From Nocardioides sp. 1609 (lineage in GTDB: Bacteria; Actinomycetota; Actinomycetes; Propionibacteriales; Nocardioidaceae), in the NCBI RefSeq assembly GCF_004522105.1, contig NZ_SPUJ01000002.1:1-64000 (forward strand): 64,000 nt of DNA, in the 5' to 3' direction. Shown here piece after piece: positions 1-8,857 of the stretch. Every line of letters starts with the position of its first letter. Within the stretch, counting starts at the first letter, position 1. A program made the translations under genes and the position numbers. The notes beneath the pieces were generated by a model. That model did no database searches and was not told the origin of the DNA. It saw only the letters and a program-made list of their open reading frames with translations.

Positions 1-24
1 CATTCGTTGGCGGGTCGCTCCACA

Positions 25-78
25 CCCCCCCCCCCGCCCGGCTGGGTGGGGGGGGGGGGCCCCCCCCCCCCCCCCCCC
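25..78. repeat. C/G homopolymer block
   Basis: Runs of 11 C (25-35), 12 G (48-59) and 19 C (60-78) lie 58 bases beyond the cysA stop codon. The adjoining G and C runs could fold into a loopless hairpin. The rest of the window has no comparable homopolymer, so either the exact length is unreliable (a contig edge or sequencing error) or it is a real slippery tract. Confidence 0.6.
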
Positions 79-136
79 GACTCGACGTATTTCTACTTCA
101 CCTCCGCGCCGACTCGGCGCGACCTGGTGACCGGCG

Positions 137-1114
137 TCAGACCTTGGCGAGCCGCCCGGACTCCACGGTGACCGCGCCGGAGGCGGCGGTGAGCCACACC
201 GTGGCCCCCTCGGCGAGATCCAGCGAACGGGCGTGCGTCCGGGTCAGGACGACGAGCACGTCGGTGCCCTCGTCGGTCGTGACCGTGACCCGCACCTCGA
301 AGCCCACCCTCAGCAGTCGGGTGATCCGGCCGCCGACGGCGTCGCCGTGCGGATCGAGGGAGATCTCGATGTCGTGCGGGCGCAGCGCGCGGCCGCCGAG
401 CAGCGTGACCTCGCCCAGGAAGCCCATGACGAACGGGTTCGCCGGTGCGTCGTAGAGCTGGTCGGGCGTGCCGATCTGCTCGACCCGACCCTCGTTGATC
501 ACCACGATCTCGTCGGCGACCTCGAGGGCCTCCTCCTGGTCGTGGGTCACGAACACGGTCGTCACGTGCACCTCGTCGTGCAGGCGACGCAGCCACTCGC
601 GCAGCTCCTTGCGCACCTTCGCGTCGAGCGCGCCGAACGGCTCGTCGAGCAGCAGCACCTTCGGCTCGACGGCGAGCGCCCGGGCGAGCGCCATCCGCTG
701 GCGCTGCCCACCCGAGAGCTGCGACGGCAGCCGGTGGGCGAACTGGTCGAGGTGCACGAGCTTGAGGAGCTCCTGGACCCGGTCTGCCACCTCGCTCTTG
801 GGCCGCTTGCGGATCTCGAGCCCGAAGGCGACGTTCTTGGCCACGGTCATGTGCTTGAAGACCGCGTAGTGCTGGAACACGAAGCCGACGTTGCGCTTCT
901 GCGGCGGCAGGTGGGTGGCCTCGGTCCCCTCGATGTTGACCGAGCCCTCGTCGGCGGAGTCGAGGCCCGCGATGATGCGCAGCAGCGTCGACTTCCCTCC
1001 GCCCGAGGGACCCAGCAGGGCGGTGAGCTGACCGGTCGGCAGCGACACGGTGACGTCGTCGAGGGCGACGAAGTCCCCGAAGCGCTTGCTGAGGTTCCTG
1101 ACTTCGATACTCAC
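137..1114 (-). CDS. cysA: Sulfate/thiosulfate ABC transporter ATP-binding protein CysA
   Basis: This is the ATPase that drives sulfate or thiosulfate import on the cytoplasmic face of the membrane. The 325-residue product has a Walker A motif GPSGGGKST at about residues 35-43, an LSGGQRQR signature, a Walker B ending LLLDEP, an H-loop in FVTHDQ, and a C-terminal TOBE-like region (LRPHDIEIS) as in CysA/PotA-type ATPases. I chose the GTG at 1114 because it overlaps the cysW stop as GTGA and the protein then begins at the normal family position; the open frame extends much further upstream but lies inside cysW. It is the last gene of sbp-cysT-cysW-cysA. The length is slightly below the usual 340-360 residues. 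Which oxyanion is preferred cannot be read from the sequence. Confidence 0.93.
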   Translation of the reverse strand: MSIEVRNLSKRFGDFVALDDVTVSLPTGQLTALLGPSGGGKSTLLRIIAGLDSADEGSVNIEGTEATHLPPQKRNVGFVFQHYAVFKHMTVAKNVAFGLEIRKRPKSEVADRVQELLKLVHLDQFAHRLPSQLSGGQRQRMALARALAVEPKVLLLDEPFGALDAKVRKELREWLRRLHDEVHVTTVFVTHDQEEALEVADEIVVINEGRVEQIGTPDQLYDAPANPFVMGFLGEVTLLGGRALRPHDIEISLDPHGDAVGGRITRLLRVGFEVRVTVTTDEGTDVLVVLTRTHARSLDLAEGATVWLTAASGAVTVESGRLAKV

Positions 1115-1968
1115 TTCTTCTCCTTGGCAAGCTGTCGGTGCGACTCGGGCTTTGGGCGCAGCAGGGCGACGACGACGAGGCAGAGCACGGCGGCGACCAC
1201 CAGGAGGAACGACACCGAGTAGGCGACGTCCTGGTGGAAGTTCTGGTACTCGCGCTGGACCAGGAGGGTCGCGGTCTCCTTGTCGCCGATCGACTTCCCG
1301 GCGACGATCTTCACCGCGCCGAACTCGCCGAGCGAGCGCGCCAGGCTCAGCACGACGCCGTACACGATCGCCCACTTGATGCCCGGCAGGGTGATCCGTC
1401 GGAAGGTCTGCAGGCTGTTGGCGCCCAGGCTGCGGGCCGCCTGCTCCTGCTCGTCGCCCATCTCCTCGAGGACCGGGACGACCTCGCGGATGATCAGGGG
1501 CAGCGCCACGAAGCAGGTGGCCATCACGATGCCGGGGGTGGCGAAGACGACGTCGATGCCGTTGTCGGACAGCGTCTCGCCGAACCACCCGTAGCGCGGG
1601 TTGTAGACCAGCACCAGCGCCAGGCCCACCACGATCGGCGACACCGACAACGGCAGGTCGATCAGCGCCGACAGCGCCCGCTTGCCCGGGAAGTCGAAGC
1701 GGACGAGGAGCAACGACATGCCGACGCCGAAGACCAGGTTGATGGCGACGGCGATGATCGCGACCTGCACGGTGAGTCGCAGCGAGTGCGTCACGTCGGG
1801 GTCGCTGAGTGCGGTCCGCATGCCCTCCAGGCCGTTGCTGAAGGTGTTCTGGGCCACCAGACCGGTCGGCCAGGCCACCAGCATGAAGAGGTAGACCACG
1901 ACGAGGATGCGGAGGAACCAGGTCAGGCCCGCGGAACGGGTGCCGACGGCCGAGCTCGCGTTAGCCAC
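1111..1968 (-). CDS. cysW: Sulfate ABC transporter permease CysW
   Basis: Inner-membrane permease subunit of the sulfate importer, 285 residues. It has about six hydrophobic segments and the conserved cytoplasmic EAA-type loop (about residues 195-215, around [19 protein letters not shown]) that docks onto the ATPase. Start GTG at 1968 overlaps the end of cysT by 8 bases (GTGGCTAA), and its stop overlaps the cysA start as GTGA, so the three genes are probably translationally coupled. The assignment to CysW rather than CysT rests on order and similarity; the two are paralogs. Confidence 0.9.
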   Translation of the reverse strand: MANASSAVGTRSAGLTWFLRILVVVYLFMLVAWPTGLVAQNTFSNGLEGMRTALSDPDVTHSLRLTVQVAIIAVAINLVFGVGMSLLLVRFDFPGKRALSALIDLPLSVSPIVVGLALVLVYNPRYGWFGETLSDNGIDVVFATPGIVMATCFVALPLIIREVVPVLEEMGDEQEQAARSLGANSLQTFRRITLPGIKWAIVYGVVLSLARSLGEFGAVKIVAGKSIGDKETATLLVQREYQNFHQDVAYSVSFLLVVAAVLCLVVVALLRPKPESHRQLAKEKK

Positions 1969-2806
1969 GGCGGGCCAGCCTTCGCTGGGTCACGTCGAGC
2001 GCGACGATCGCCACCAGGGCGACGGCGAGCATCACCGTGGCGAGGGCGGCGGCCGCCGGACGGTTGCCCCCCTCGAGGATCGAGGCGACCCGGAACGACG
2101 TCACCTCGGTCTTGTTCGGGAGGTTGCCCGAGAGCAGCACCAGCGAGCCGTACTCGCTGATGCCCCGGGCGAAGGAGAGGGCCGCGCCGGCGAAGATCGC
2201 GGGGATCAGGGTCGGCAGCACGATCCGGCGGAAGGTGGTGAACCGGGTCGCGCCGAGCGACGCGGCGGCGTCCTCGACGTCGGTCTCCATCTCCTCGAGC
2301 ACCGGCTGCACCGTGCGCACGATGAACGGCAGGGTGACGAAGGCGATGGCGAGCACCACGGCCTTCTGGGTGTTCTCGAAGGACGTGCCGAGCGGGCCCT
2401 GGCTGCCGTAGAGCGCCAGCAGCACCAGACCGGCCACGATCGTCGGCATCGCGAACGGGATGTCGATGATCAGGTCGAGGATCGCCTTGCCGCGGAACCG
2501 GTCACGGACCAGCACCCAGGCGATGATCGTGCCCATCACCATGTTGACCAGCGTCACCACGAAGGAGACGCCGACGGTCAGCTTCAGCGCATTGAAGGTC
2601 TGGGGGTTGGAGAGCGTCTCCTTGTAGGTGTCGAGACCTCCACCGGAGGCCTCGACGACGATCGCCGCGAGCGGGATCATCACGAGGAGGCTGAACCACA
2701 GCAGACCGATGCCGAGACCTAGGGATGACCCTGGCGTCATGGCACCCGGCCGGGTCGACCGGCGCTTGCGCGCCGGTCGACCGGGCCTCATGACGGTGGA
2801 GGTCAT
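1961..2806 (-). CDS. cysT: Sulfate ABC transporter permease CysT
   Basis: First permease of the sulfate importer, 281 residues. A basic N-terminus rich in Arg and Lys precedes the first membrane segment at about residue 30. The EAA loop (AAASLGATRFTTFRRIVLP) that contacts CysA is present. The ATG at 2806 follows the sbp stop by only 3 bases, so it is cotranscribed with the binding protein. It pairs with CysW to form the channel. The symbol could equally be written cysU. Confidence 0.9.
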   Translation of the reverse strand: MTSTVMRPGRPARKRRSTRPGAMTPGSSLGLGIGLLWFSLLVMIPLAAIVVEASGGGLDTYKETLSNPQTFNALKLTVGVSFVVTLVNMVMGTIIAWVLVRDRFRGKAILDLIIDIPFAMPTIVAGLVLLALYGSQGPLGTSFENTQKAVVLAIAFVTLPFIVRTVQPVLEEMETDVEDAAASLGATRFTTFRRIVLPTLIPAIFAGAALSFARGISEYGSLVLLSGNLPNKTEVTSFRVASILEGGNRPAAAALATVMLAVALVAIVALDVTQRRLARRG

Positions 2807-2809
2807 GGG

Positions 2810-3835
2810 TCAGCTACCTGCCCCGGAGGACTGCTGGATGTCGGTGAGGATGCCGAGCGGGTTGCCGTCCTGGCCGTCGCCGAAGTACAGCGAGTTGGCG
2901 CTGCCCCAGCCGTCGAAGTCGCCGTCGATGGTCAGCATCGTGGTCGGCACGGGGAACGGGTCGGCCGGGTCGTTGGCACCCTCGACCTCGATCTCGCCCT
3001 CGTCGACGAGCGGACGGAAGCCGGTCTCGGCGTAGAGCTTCTGGCCCTCGGCGCTCTTCTGGAAGTCGAGGAACGCCGAGGCGGCCTCGGGTGCGTCCTC
3101 GGTGGCGGCGCACGGGTTCTCGATGAGCAGCGTGGTCGGCGGGATCACGTAGTCGAAGTCCTCGCCGTTCTGCCGGGCCAGGATCGCCTCGTTCTCGTAG
3201 GACAGCAGGACGTCGCCGGTGCCGGAGGTGAACGCCGTCGTGGCGTCGCGACCGGAGTCGGGCAGCGCGGCGACGTGGTCGAACAGCTGCGTCATGTAGG
3301 CCGCGGCGTCCTCCTCGGAGCCGCCCCCGGCGATCACGTCACCGTAGGCAGCGAGCAGGTTCCACTTCGCCGAGCCCGACGACGCCGGGTTGGGCGTGAC
3401 GACGGAGACGTCGTCGCGGACGAGGTCGCTCCAGTCCTGGATGCCCTTCGGGTTGCCCTTCTGGACCACCATCACCACGACCGACTGCGTGCAGATGCCC
3501 TTGGTGTCGTTGTCCTTCCAGTCCTCGGCCACGATGCCGGCGTCGACCAGCCGGGTCATGTCGGGCTCGAGGGAGAAGTGCACCAGGTCGGCGTCCTGGC
3601 CGTCGGCCACGCCGCGGCTCTGCTCGCCCGACGCGCCGTACGACGGCCCGTCGAAGGTGACTCCCTCGCCGGCGTCGGTGTCCTCGAATGCCTTGAACAG
3701 GTTCTCGTTCGCACTCTCCAGCACGGAGTAGCCGACCACGGTCACGTTGTCCTTGCTGTCCGAATCGCCCGAGCATCCGGCCAAGGTCAGCACCCCGGCA
3801 GTCGCGACTGCCGCAACCTTGAACGTCTTCTTCAT
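2810..3835 (-). CDS. sbp: Sulfate-binding lipoprotein of the ABC importer
   Basis: Extracellular solute-binding protein that captures sulfate or thiosulfate and delivers it to CysT/CysW. The 341-residue product starts MKKTFK and has a lipoprotein signal with the lipobox LAGC near residue 21, so it should be anchored to the outer face of the membrane. The sulfate-binding family motif is visible around NPASSGSAKWN (about residue 145), with GTGDVLLSYENEA further on. ATG at 3835 has AGGA about 9 bases upstream. It heads the transporter operon and is divergent from korA. Thiosulfate-binding CysP is an alternative name. Confidence 0.9.
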   Translation of the reverse strand: MKKTFKVAAVATAGVLTLAGCSGDSDSKDNVTVVGYSVLESANENLFKAFEDTDAGEGVTFDGPSYGASGEQSRGVADGQDADLVHFSLEPDMTRLVDAGIVAEDWKDNDTKGICTQSVVVMVVQKGNPKGIQDWSDLVRDDVSVVTPNPASSGSAKWNLLAAYGDVIAGGGSEEDAAAYMTQLFDHVAALPDSGRDATTAFTSGTGDVLLSYENEAILARQNGEDFDYVIPPTTLLIENPCAATEDAPEAASAFLDFQKSAEGQKLYAETGFRPLVDEGEIEVEGANDPADPFPVPTTMLTIDGDFDGWGSANSLYFGDGQDGNPLGILTDIQQSSGAGS

Positions 3836-3856
3836 CTGTGTCCTGCTCTCTCAGAG

Positions 3857-3871
3857 GCGCCGGTCCGGCGC
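3857..3871. promoter_or_regulatory. 15-base perfect palindrome in the sbp leader
   Basis: GCGCCGG-T-CCGGCGC has two perfect 7-base arms around one central base and lies 22-36 bases upstream of the sbp start codon. It could be a hairpin in the 5' leader of the sulfate operon mRNA or a repressor site. I see no known riboswitch fold around it. Confidence 0.45.
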
Positions 3872-3896
3872 AGTCCATGTAACTCGACAAGACTAA

Positions 3897-3956
3897 GCGA
3901 GATATGAAACTCGCGCGAATCAGACGCGCTGGTGGTGGACCACTTGTCTGGACCAC
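3897..3956. promoter_or_regulatory. Repeats in the sbp-korA divergent region
   Basis: Between the divergent sbp and korA genes lie an inverted repeat GCGAG-ATATGAAA-CTCGC (3897-3914) in an unusually AT-rich patch, and two direct copies of TGGACCAC (3936-3943 and 3949-3956, 13 bases apart), the first part of a GTGG-A-CCAC palindrome. Both look like binding sites, but I cannot name a regulator. Both promoters should lie within 3836-4073. Confidence 0.4.
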
Positions 3957-4073
3957 GCCCGGGTCCGGTCGCGGCGCCGCACGGACGCCGCCGACCGCGG
4001 ACGTGTCGAGGGTCACGTCTCACGGACTCGCGCCGGCTGGGCTGGCCGCCGCGGCGGACTATCGTGGGGCGAG

Positions 4074-6101
4074 GTGTCGAGGTCGACGAAAGTGGGACAG
4101 GTGTCGAAGCAGGTCAAGCAGCTCGACCGGGTGGTCATCCGGTTCGCGGGCGACTCCGGTGACGGCATGCAGCTGACCGGGGACCGGTTCACCCAGGAGT
4201 CGGCCGTCTTCGGCAACGACCTGGTGACCCTGCCGAACTTCCCGGCCGAGATCCGGGCGCCCCAGGGCACGCTGCCCGGCGTCTCGTCGTTCCAGGTGCA
4301 CTTCGCCGACCACGACATCCTGACCGCCGGCGATGCGCCCGACGTGCTCGTCGCGATGAACCCGGCCGCGCTCAAGGCCAACCTCGGCGACCTGCCGGCG
4401 GGCGCGACGATCATCGTCGACACCCACGACTTCACCAAGCGCAACCTCGACAAGGCCGGCTACGCCAGCAACCCGCTCGACGCGCTGGGCGATGCCAACG
4501 ACCCGCTCGGCGCCTTCGCCGTCCACACCGTCGACCTCACCGGGATGACCGTCGAGGCGGTCAAGGAGCACGGGCTGTCGCGCAAGGACGCCTCGCGCGC
4601 CAAGAACATGTTCGCCCTCGGGCTGCTGTCGTGGATGTACGGGCGACCGACCGAGTCGACGATCGAGTTCCTCTCCCGCCGCTTCGCCAAGGTCCCCGAC
4701 ATCCGCGACGCCAACATCACGGCGTTCAGGACCGGCTGGAACTTCGGCGAGACGACCGAGACCTTCGTCGTCCAGTACGAGATCAAGCCGGCCACCATGC
4801 CCGCCGGCACCTACCGCAACATCACCGGCAACCTCGCCCTCTCCTACGGCCTGGTCGCCGGCGGCGTCCGGTCCGGACTGCCGGTGCTGCTCGGCTCCTA
4901 CCCGATCACCCCGGCCTCCGACATCCTCCACGAGCTGTCGAAGCACAAGGCGTTCGGCGTCACCACGCTGCAGGCCGAGGACGAGATCGCCGGCATCGGC
5001 ATGGCGATCGGGGCGTCGTTCGGCGGCGCGCTCGGCGTCACCACCACCTCGGGCCCCGGCGTCGCGCTGAAGTCGGAGGCGATCGGCCTCGCGGTGATGA
5101 CCGAGCTGCCGCTCGTCGTCGTCGACGTCCAGCGCGGCGGCCCGTCGACGGGGCTGCCGACCAAGACCGAGCAGGCCGACCTGCTGCAGGCGATGTTCGG
5201 GCGCAACGGCGAGGCTCCGGTCCCGATCGTCGCGCCGCAGTCGCCCGGCGACTGCTTCTCCGCCGCCGTCGAGGCGGTCCGGATCGCCGTCACCTACCGG
5301 ACGCCGGTGATGCTGCTCTCCGACGGCTACCTCGCCAACGGCTCGGAGCCGTGGCGGATCCCCGACGTCGACGACCTCCCGCTGATCGACCCGGCCTTCG
5401 CCACCGAGCCCAACCACGTGGTGGAGCCCGAGAAGATCGCCGACGACGGCTCGGTCACGCCGGCGGTCCAGGACTTCTGGCCCTACCTGCGCGACGAGGA
5501 GACCCTCGCGCGCCCGTGGGCCGTGCCCGGCACCCCCGGCCTCGAGCACCGCATCGGCGGCCTCGAGAAGGGCGAGGGGCACGGCAACATCTCCTACGAC
5601 CCGGCCAACCACGACCTCATGGTCCGCACCCGCCAGGCGAAGATCGACCGGATCGCCGACTCGCTGCCGCCGCTCGAGGTCGACGACCCCTCCGGCCCTC
5701 CGGGCGAGGGCAGGGCGAAGGTCCTGGTGATCGGGTGGGGCTCGACGTACGGCCCGATCGGCGCCGGCTGCCGCCGCGTCCGCAAGGCCGGGTACGCCGT
5801 CGCGCAGGTCCACCTGCGCCACCTGAACCCGTTCCCGAAGGACCTCGGCGACATCCTGCGGCGCTACGACAAGGTCCTGGTGCCCGAGATGAACCTGGGA
5901 CAGCTCTCGCTGCTGCTGCGCGGCAGGTACCTCGTCGACGCGATCGGCTACAACCACGTGCGCGGCCTGCCGCTGAAGGCCGCCGAGCTCGCCGAGGCGA
6001 TCGGCAACCTGGTCGGCGAGGCCGAGGGCATCACCGTCGACCTGTCCGGCAACCTGTCCGGCGGCTCCACCCCCGTCACGTCGATCGACCAGGAGGTCTG
6101 A
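4074..6101 (+). CDS. korA: 2-oxoglutarate:ferredoxin oxidoreductase, alpha (gamma-alpha) subunit
   Basis: Large subunit of a CoA- and thiamine-dependent 2-oxoacid:ferredoxin oxidoreductase, probably converting 2-oxoglutarate to succinyl-CoA with reduced ferredoxin. The 675-residue protein has the gamma domain first (about residues 20-200, beginning VVIRFAGDSGDGMQLTG), then the pyrimidine-binding alpha domain (about 235-480, with GSYPITPASDIL and LQAEDEIAGIGMAIG) and a C-terminal domain to the end. The gamma-alpha fusion is typical of actinobacterial KorA. Start GTG at 4074 follows GGGGCGAG; a second GTG at 4101, close behind GGGACAG, is a possible alternative. It is followed by korB after one base. 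Confidence 0.9.
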   Translation: MSRSTKVGQVSKQVKQLDRVVIRFAGDSGDGMQLTGDRFTQESAVFGNDLVTLPNFPAEIRAPQGTLPGVSSFQVHFADHDILTAGDAPDVLVAMNPAALKANLGDLPAGATIIVDTHDFTKRNLDKAGYASNPLDALGDANDPLGAFAVHTVDLTGMTVEAVKEHGLSRKDASRAKNMFALGLLSWMYGRPTESTIEFLSRRFAKVPDIRDANITAFRTGWNFGETTETFVVQYEIKPATMPAGTYRNITGNLALSYGLVAGGVRSGLPVLLGSYPITPASDILHELSKHKAFGVTTLQAEDEIAGIGMAIGASFGGALGVTTTSGPGVALKSEAIGLAVMTELPLVVVDVQRGGPSTGLPTKTEQADLLQAMFGRNGEAPVPIVAPQSPGDCFSAAVEAVRIAVTYRTPVMLLSDGYLANGSEPWRIPDVDDLPLIDPAFATEPNHVVEPEKIADDGSVTPAVQDFWPYLRDEETLARPWAVPGTPGLEHRIGGLEKGEGHGNISYDPANHDLMVRTRQAKIDRIADSLPPLEVDDPSGPPGEGRAKVLVIGWGSTYGPIGAGCRRVRKAGYAVAQVHLRHLNPFPKDLGDILRRYDKVLVPEMNLGQLSLLLRGRYLVDAIGYNHVRGLPLKAAELAEAIGNLVGEAEGITVDLSGNLSGGSTPVTSIDQEV

Positions 6102-6102
6102 G

Positions 6103-7227
6103 ATGACGACCACCGACCTGCCCACGCCCGACCTGCGCACCGGCACCGAGTCGGTCCCCCGGTTCGTGCCGGGCGAGGGCGACCAGCCGCAGACGGGCAA
6201 GGACTTCTCCTCCGACCAGGAGGTGCGCTGGTGCCCGGGCTGCGGTGACTACGCCGTCCTCAAGGCCGTGCAGTCGTTCCTGCCCGACCTCGGGCTGCGC
6301 CGCGAGAACATCGTGTTCATCTCCGGCATCGGCTGCTCCTCGCGGTTCCCCTACTACCTCGACACCTACGGGATGCACTCGATCCACGGTCGCGCCCCTT
6401 CGATCGCCACCGGGCTCGCGACCGCGCGCGAGGACCTCTCGGTGTGGGTCGTCACCGGCGACGGCGACGCGCTGTCGATCGGCGGCAACCACCTCATCCA
6501 CGCCCTGCGCCGCAACGTCAACATGACGATCCTGCTGTTCAACAACCGCATCTACGGGCTCACCAAGGGCCAGTACTCCCCCACCTCCGAGGCCGGCAAG
6601 GTCACCAAGTCGACCCCGATGGGCTCGGTCGACCACCCGTTCAACCCGGTCTCGCTCGCGCTCGGTGCCGAGGCGACGTTCGTCGCACGCACCATCGACT
6701 CCGACCGCAAGCACCTCACCGCCGTGCTGTCCGCGGCCGCCGCGCACCGGGGCACGTCGCTGGTCGAGATCTACCAGAACTGCCCCATCTTCAACGACGG
6801 CGCCTTCGACGCGATCAAGGACCGCGACACCAAGCAGGACGCGATTATCCCGCTCGTCCACGGCGAGCAGATCCGCTTCGGTGCGACCCTCGAGGACGGC
6901 CGCGGCTCCCGGGGGCTGGTCCGCGACCTCGAGACCGGCGGGGTCAAGATCGTGGCGGTGACCGACGTCGACGACGCCGCGCTCCTCGTGCACGACGCCC
7001 ACCAGGCCGACCCGTCGACGGCGTTCGCGATCTCGCGGCTGACCGAGATGGGCTACCTCAACCAGACGCCCATCGGCATCTTCCGCCAGGTCGCCCGCCC
7101 GACGTACGACGACCAGTCCCGCGCGCAGATCACCTCGGCGCAGCACGTCGCCCTCGGCGAGGGCACCGACCAGACGAGCCGACTGACCGGCCTCATCAAC
7201 GGCGGCGACACCTGGACGGTCGTCTGA
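6103..7227 (+). CDS. korB: 2-oxoglutarate:ferredoxin oxidoreductase, beta subunit
   Basis: Catalytic thiamine diphosphate and iron-sulfur subunit of the KorAB enzyme, 374 residues. The TPP-binding stretch GDGDALSIGGNH (about 119-130) is followed by FNNRIYGLTKGQ. Likely [4Fe-4S] ligands are Cys44 and Cys47 (WCPGCGD), Cys78 (GIGCSSR) and Cys227 (QNCPIF). ATG at 6103 has AGGAGG at 6091-6096. With KorA it can supply low-potential electrons and support a TCA cycle bypassing 2-oxoglutarate dehydrogenase, as known for mycobacterial KorAB. Substrate choice is inferred from family similarity. Confidence 0.92.
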   Translation: MTTTDLPTPDLRTGTESVPRFVPGEGDQPQTGKDFSSDQEVRWCPGCGDYAVLKAVQSFLPDLGLRRENIVFISGIGCSSRFPYYLDTYGMHSIHGRAPSIATGLATAREDLSVWVVTGDGDALSIGGNHLIHALRRNVNMTILLFNNRIYGLTKGQYSPTSEAGKVTKSTPMGSVDHPFNPVSLALGAEATFVARTIDSDRKHLTAVLSAAAAHRGTSLVEIYQNCPIFNDGAFDAIKDRDTKQDAIIPLVHGEQIRFGATLEDGRGSRGLVRDLETGGVKIVAVTDVDDAALLVHDAHQADPSTAFAISRLTEMGYLNQTPIGIFRQVARPTYDDQSRAQITSAQHVALGEGTDQTSRLTGLINGGDTWTVV

Positions 7228-7244
7228 GAGCGGCGCCGGCGACG

Positions 7245-7275
7245 CGCACGCCCTGCTCTCCCGGCACGGCGTGCG
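7245..7275. terminator. Candidate hairpin terminator after korB
   Basis: CGCACGCC (7245-7252) pairs with GGCGTGCG (7268-7275) across a 15-base loop, between the convergent korB and secreted-protein genes. No T-run follows, which is usual for actinobacterial terminators. It could serve both strands. Confidence 0.5.
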
Positions 7276-7283
7276 GGCGAGGG

Positions 7284-7742
7284 CTAGAAGGGGATCTTGC
7301 AGTTCTTCCCGGCCTCGGCCTGGCGGGGGGTCTTGGTGCAGGTGACCCACGTGTCGCTGTAGCTCGTGCCGACCCGGGCGCGCCACATCCACCCGCGCCG
7401 CGTCGGCGGGGCGGCGATCTTCGCCTCGTAGCGCCCCTGCTCGAGGTACTTCATCCGATACAGCCGGAAGTTGCAGCTGTTGGTCTCGCGGCTGCACCTG
7501 GTGGCGCGCTGGATGTAGACCGGCCCCTCGCTCGGCGTGACCTTGCCGACGAGGAAGAGGCCCTTCTTCTTGCGGCTGTTGCGCGAGACCACCTTCGAGG
7601 TGATCGTGATCGGGTCGTCCGCGGCGCCGGCCCGCGCGGCGGCGGGCTCGCCGGCGGGCGTGGCGCCGGCCGACGGGACGGCGGGCACGAGCGCCGCGAG
7701 GACGAGGGCGAGCAACACCGTGACGAGACGGGAAGAGCGCAT
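7284..7742 (-). CDS. Secreted hypothetical protein
   Basis: A 152-residue protein with a classic signal peptide: basic MRSSR, a hydrophobic core LVTVLLALVLAALVP, and a likely cleavage after the AGA near residue 28. The mature part is basic and carries four Cys residues in two pairs (CSRETNSC and CTKTPRQAEAGKNC), which could form disulfides outside the cell. I recognise no domain. I chose ATG at 7742 over an upstream in-frame start because it begins the signal peptide directly and has GAGGGAG about 9 bases upstream. It is divergent from the RarD-like gene and convergent with korB. Function unknown. Confidence 0.75.
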   Translation of the reverse strand: MRSSRLVTVLLALVLAALVPAVPSAGATPAGEPAAARAGAADDPITITSKVVSRNSRKKKGLFLVGKVTPSEGPVYIQRATRCSRETNSCNFRLYRMKYLEQGRYEAKIAAPPTRRGWMWRARVGTSYSDTWVTCTKTPRQAEAGKNCKIPF

Positions 7743-7815
7743 GGTCGAGTACTCCCTCGGAGACAGTTGATCCTTCGTCCCGTGCCCTGGCGGCACCGGA
7801 CCCAAACCCCCGGGC

Positions 7816-7829
7816 CCACCCTAGGGTGG
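7816..7829. promoter_or_regulatory. Overlapping divergent -10 elements
   Basis: A perfect 14-base palindrome CCACCCTAGGGTGG holds TAGGGT on both strands. On the plus strand TAGGGT (7822-7827) lies exactly 6 bases before the GTG of the RarD-like gene, which fits a leaderless transcript. On the minus strand TAGGGT (7823-7818) points toward the secreted-protein gene with a leader of about 70 bases. Confidence 0.55.
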
Positions 7830-7833
7830 CTCC

Positions 7834-8745
7834 GTGAGTGACCAACGGCGCGGGCTGGCGTTCGGCGTCGCGGCGTACGTGCTCTGGGGGACGTTCCCGC
7901 TCTACTGGCCGCTCCTCGAGCCGGCCGGGGCGGTCGAGATCCTCGCCCACCGCATCGTCTGGTCGGCGCTGGTGATGGGCGTCCTCGTCGTGGTGCTGCA
8001 GAAGCGGGCGGCGTTCCGGGCGCTGCTGACCGATCGCCGCGTGAGCCTGCTGCTGGTCGTCGCCGCGGTGACGATCACCTCCAACTGGGCGACCTACATC
8101 TACGGCGTCACCAACGGGCGCGTCGTCGAGACGTCGCTGGGCTACTTCATCAACCCGCTCGTGACGGTCCTGATGGGGGTGCTGATCCTGCGCGAGCGGT
8201 TGCGCCCGCTGCAGTGGTGCGCGCTCGGCGTCGGCTTCGCCGCGGTCTGCGTGCTCGCCTGGGACTACGGCCGGCCGCCGTGGATCGCCCTGATCCTGGC
8301 GTTCTCGTTCGGCACCTACGGCCTGGCCAAGAAGTCGGCGGACGTCGGCGCCGTCGAGAGCCTCACCTTCGAGACGGTCGTGCTGGCGCCGTTCGCGCTC
8401 GGCTACCTGCTCCTGCTCGCGGCCCAGGGCACCGCCCACTTCGGTGCCGAGGGCACCGGTCACGCGCTGCTGCTCACGACGACCGGGGTGGTCACGGCCA
8501 TCCCGCTCATCTGCTTCGGCGCCGCCGCGACGCGGGTCTCGATGGTCTCCCTCGGCCTGCTGCAGTACCTCGCGCCGACGATCCAGTTCGTCCTCGGCCT
8601 CGTCGTCTTCGACGAGTCGATGACCGGCGTCCGCTGGGTCGGGTTCGCGCTCGTCTGGAGCGCGCTGGTGGTCTTCACCGTCGAGGCGCTCCGGCACCGT
8701 CGCCGCCAGCTCGCCCTCGCCGCCCGTGCCTCGAGCGGAGGGTGA
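7834..8745 (+). CDS. rarD: RarD-like EamA-family transporter
   Basis: Predicted drug/metabolite transporter of the DMT superfamily, 303 residues with about ten transmembrane segments and a basic C-terminus. The N-terminus (RGLAFGVAAYVLWGTFPLYW) and the pattern SNWATYIYGVTNGRVVETSLGYFINPLV at about residues 82-112 are typical of RarD (chloramphenicol-sensitive protein family). The substrate is not known for most members. GTG at 7834 has no Shine-Dalgarno sequence but a TAGGGT box 6 bases upstream, so translation is probably leaderless. It stands alone. Confidence 0.85.
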   Translation: MSDQRRGLAFGVAAYVLWGTFPLYWPLLEPAGAVEILAHRIVWSALVMGVLVVVLQKRAAFRALLTDRRVSLLLVVAAVTITSNWATYIYGVTNGRVVETSLGYFINPLVTVLMGVLILRERLRPLQWCALGVGFAAVCVLAWDYGRPPWIALILAFSFGTYGLAKKSADVGAVESLTFETVVLAPFALGYLLLLAAQGTAHFGAEGTGHALLLTTTGVVTAIPLICFGAAATRVSMVSLGLLQYLAPTIQFVLGLVVFDESMTGVRWVGFALVWSALVVFTVEALRHRRRQLALAARASSGG

Positions 8746-8762
8746 TCGCGCGACCCTTGTTC

Positions 8763-8785
8763 GAGACCTCCGGCCCACCGAGGCC
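8763..8785. repeat. Interspersed repeat fragment
   Basis: A 23-base sequence, GAGACCTC then CGGCCCACCGAGGCC, matches 46506-46528 at 22 of 23 positions. It lies in the 112-base gap between two convergent genes (8746-8857). It looks like a relic of a dispersed intergenic element. Confidence 0.6.
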
Positions 8786-8857
8786 GACGCACGGCCCGTG
8801 GCTTCTCCGGCGCTCGCTGGGGCTCGCCTGCTCAGCCTCCGGGCGGCGCCGTCGCGG

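Noticed and set aside
3836..4073. Riboswitch upstream of sbp
   Set aside because: The only structure I see is a short palindrome; no SAM- or cobalamin-type conserved core.
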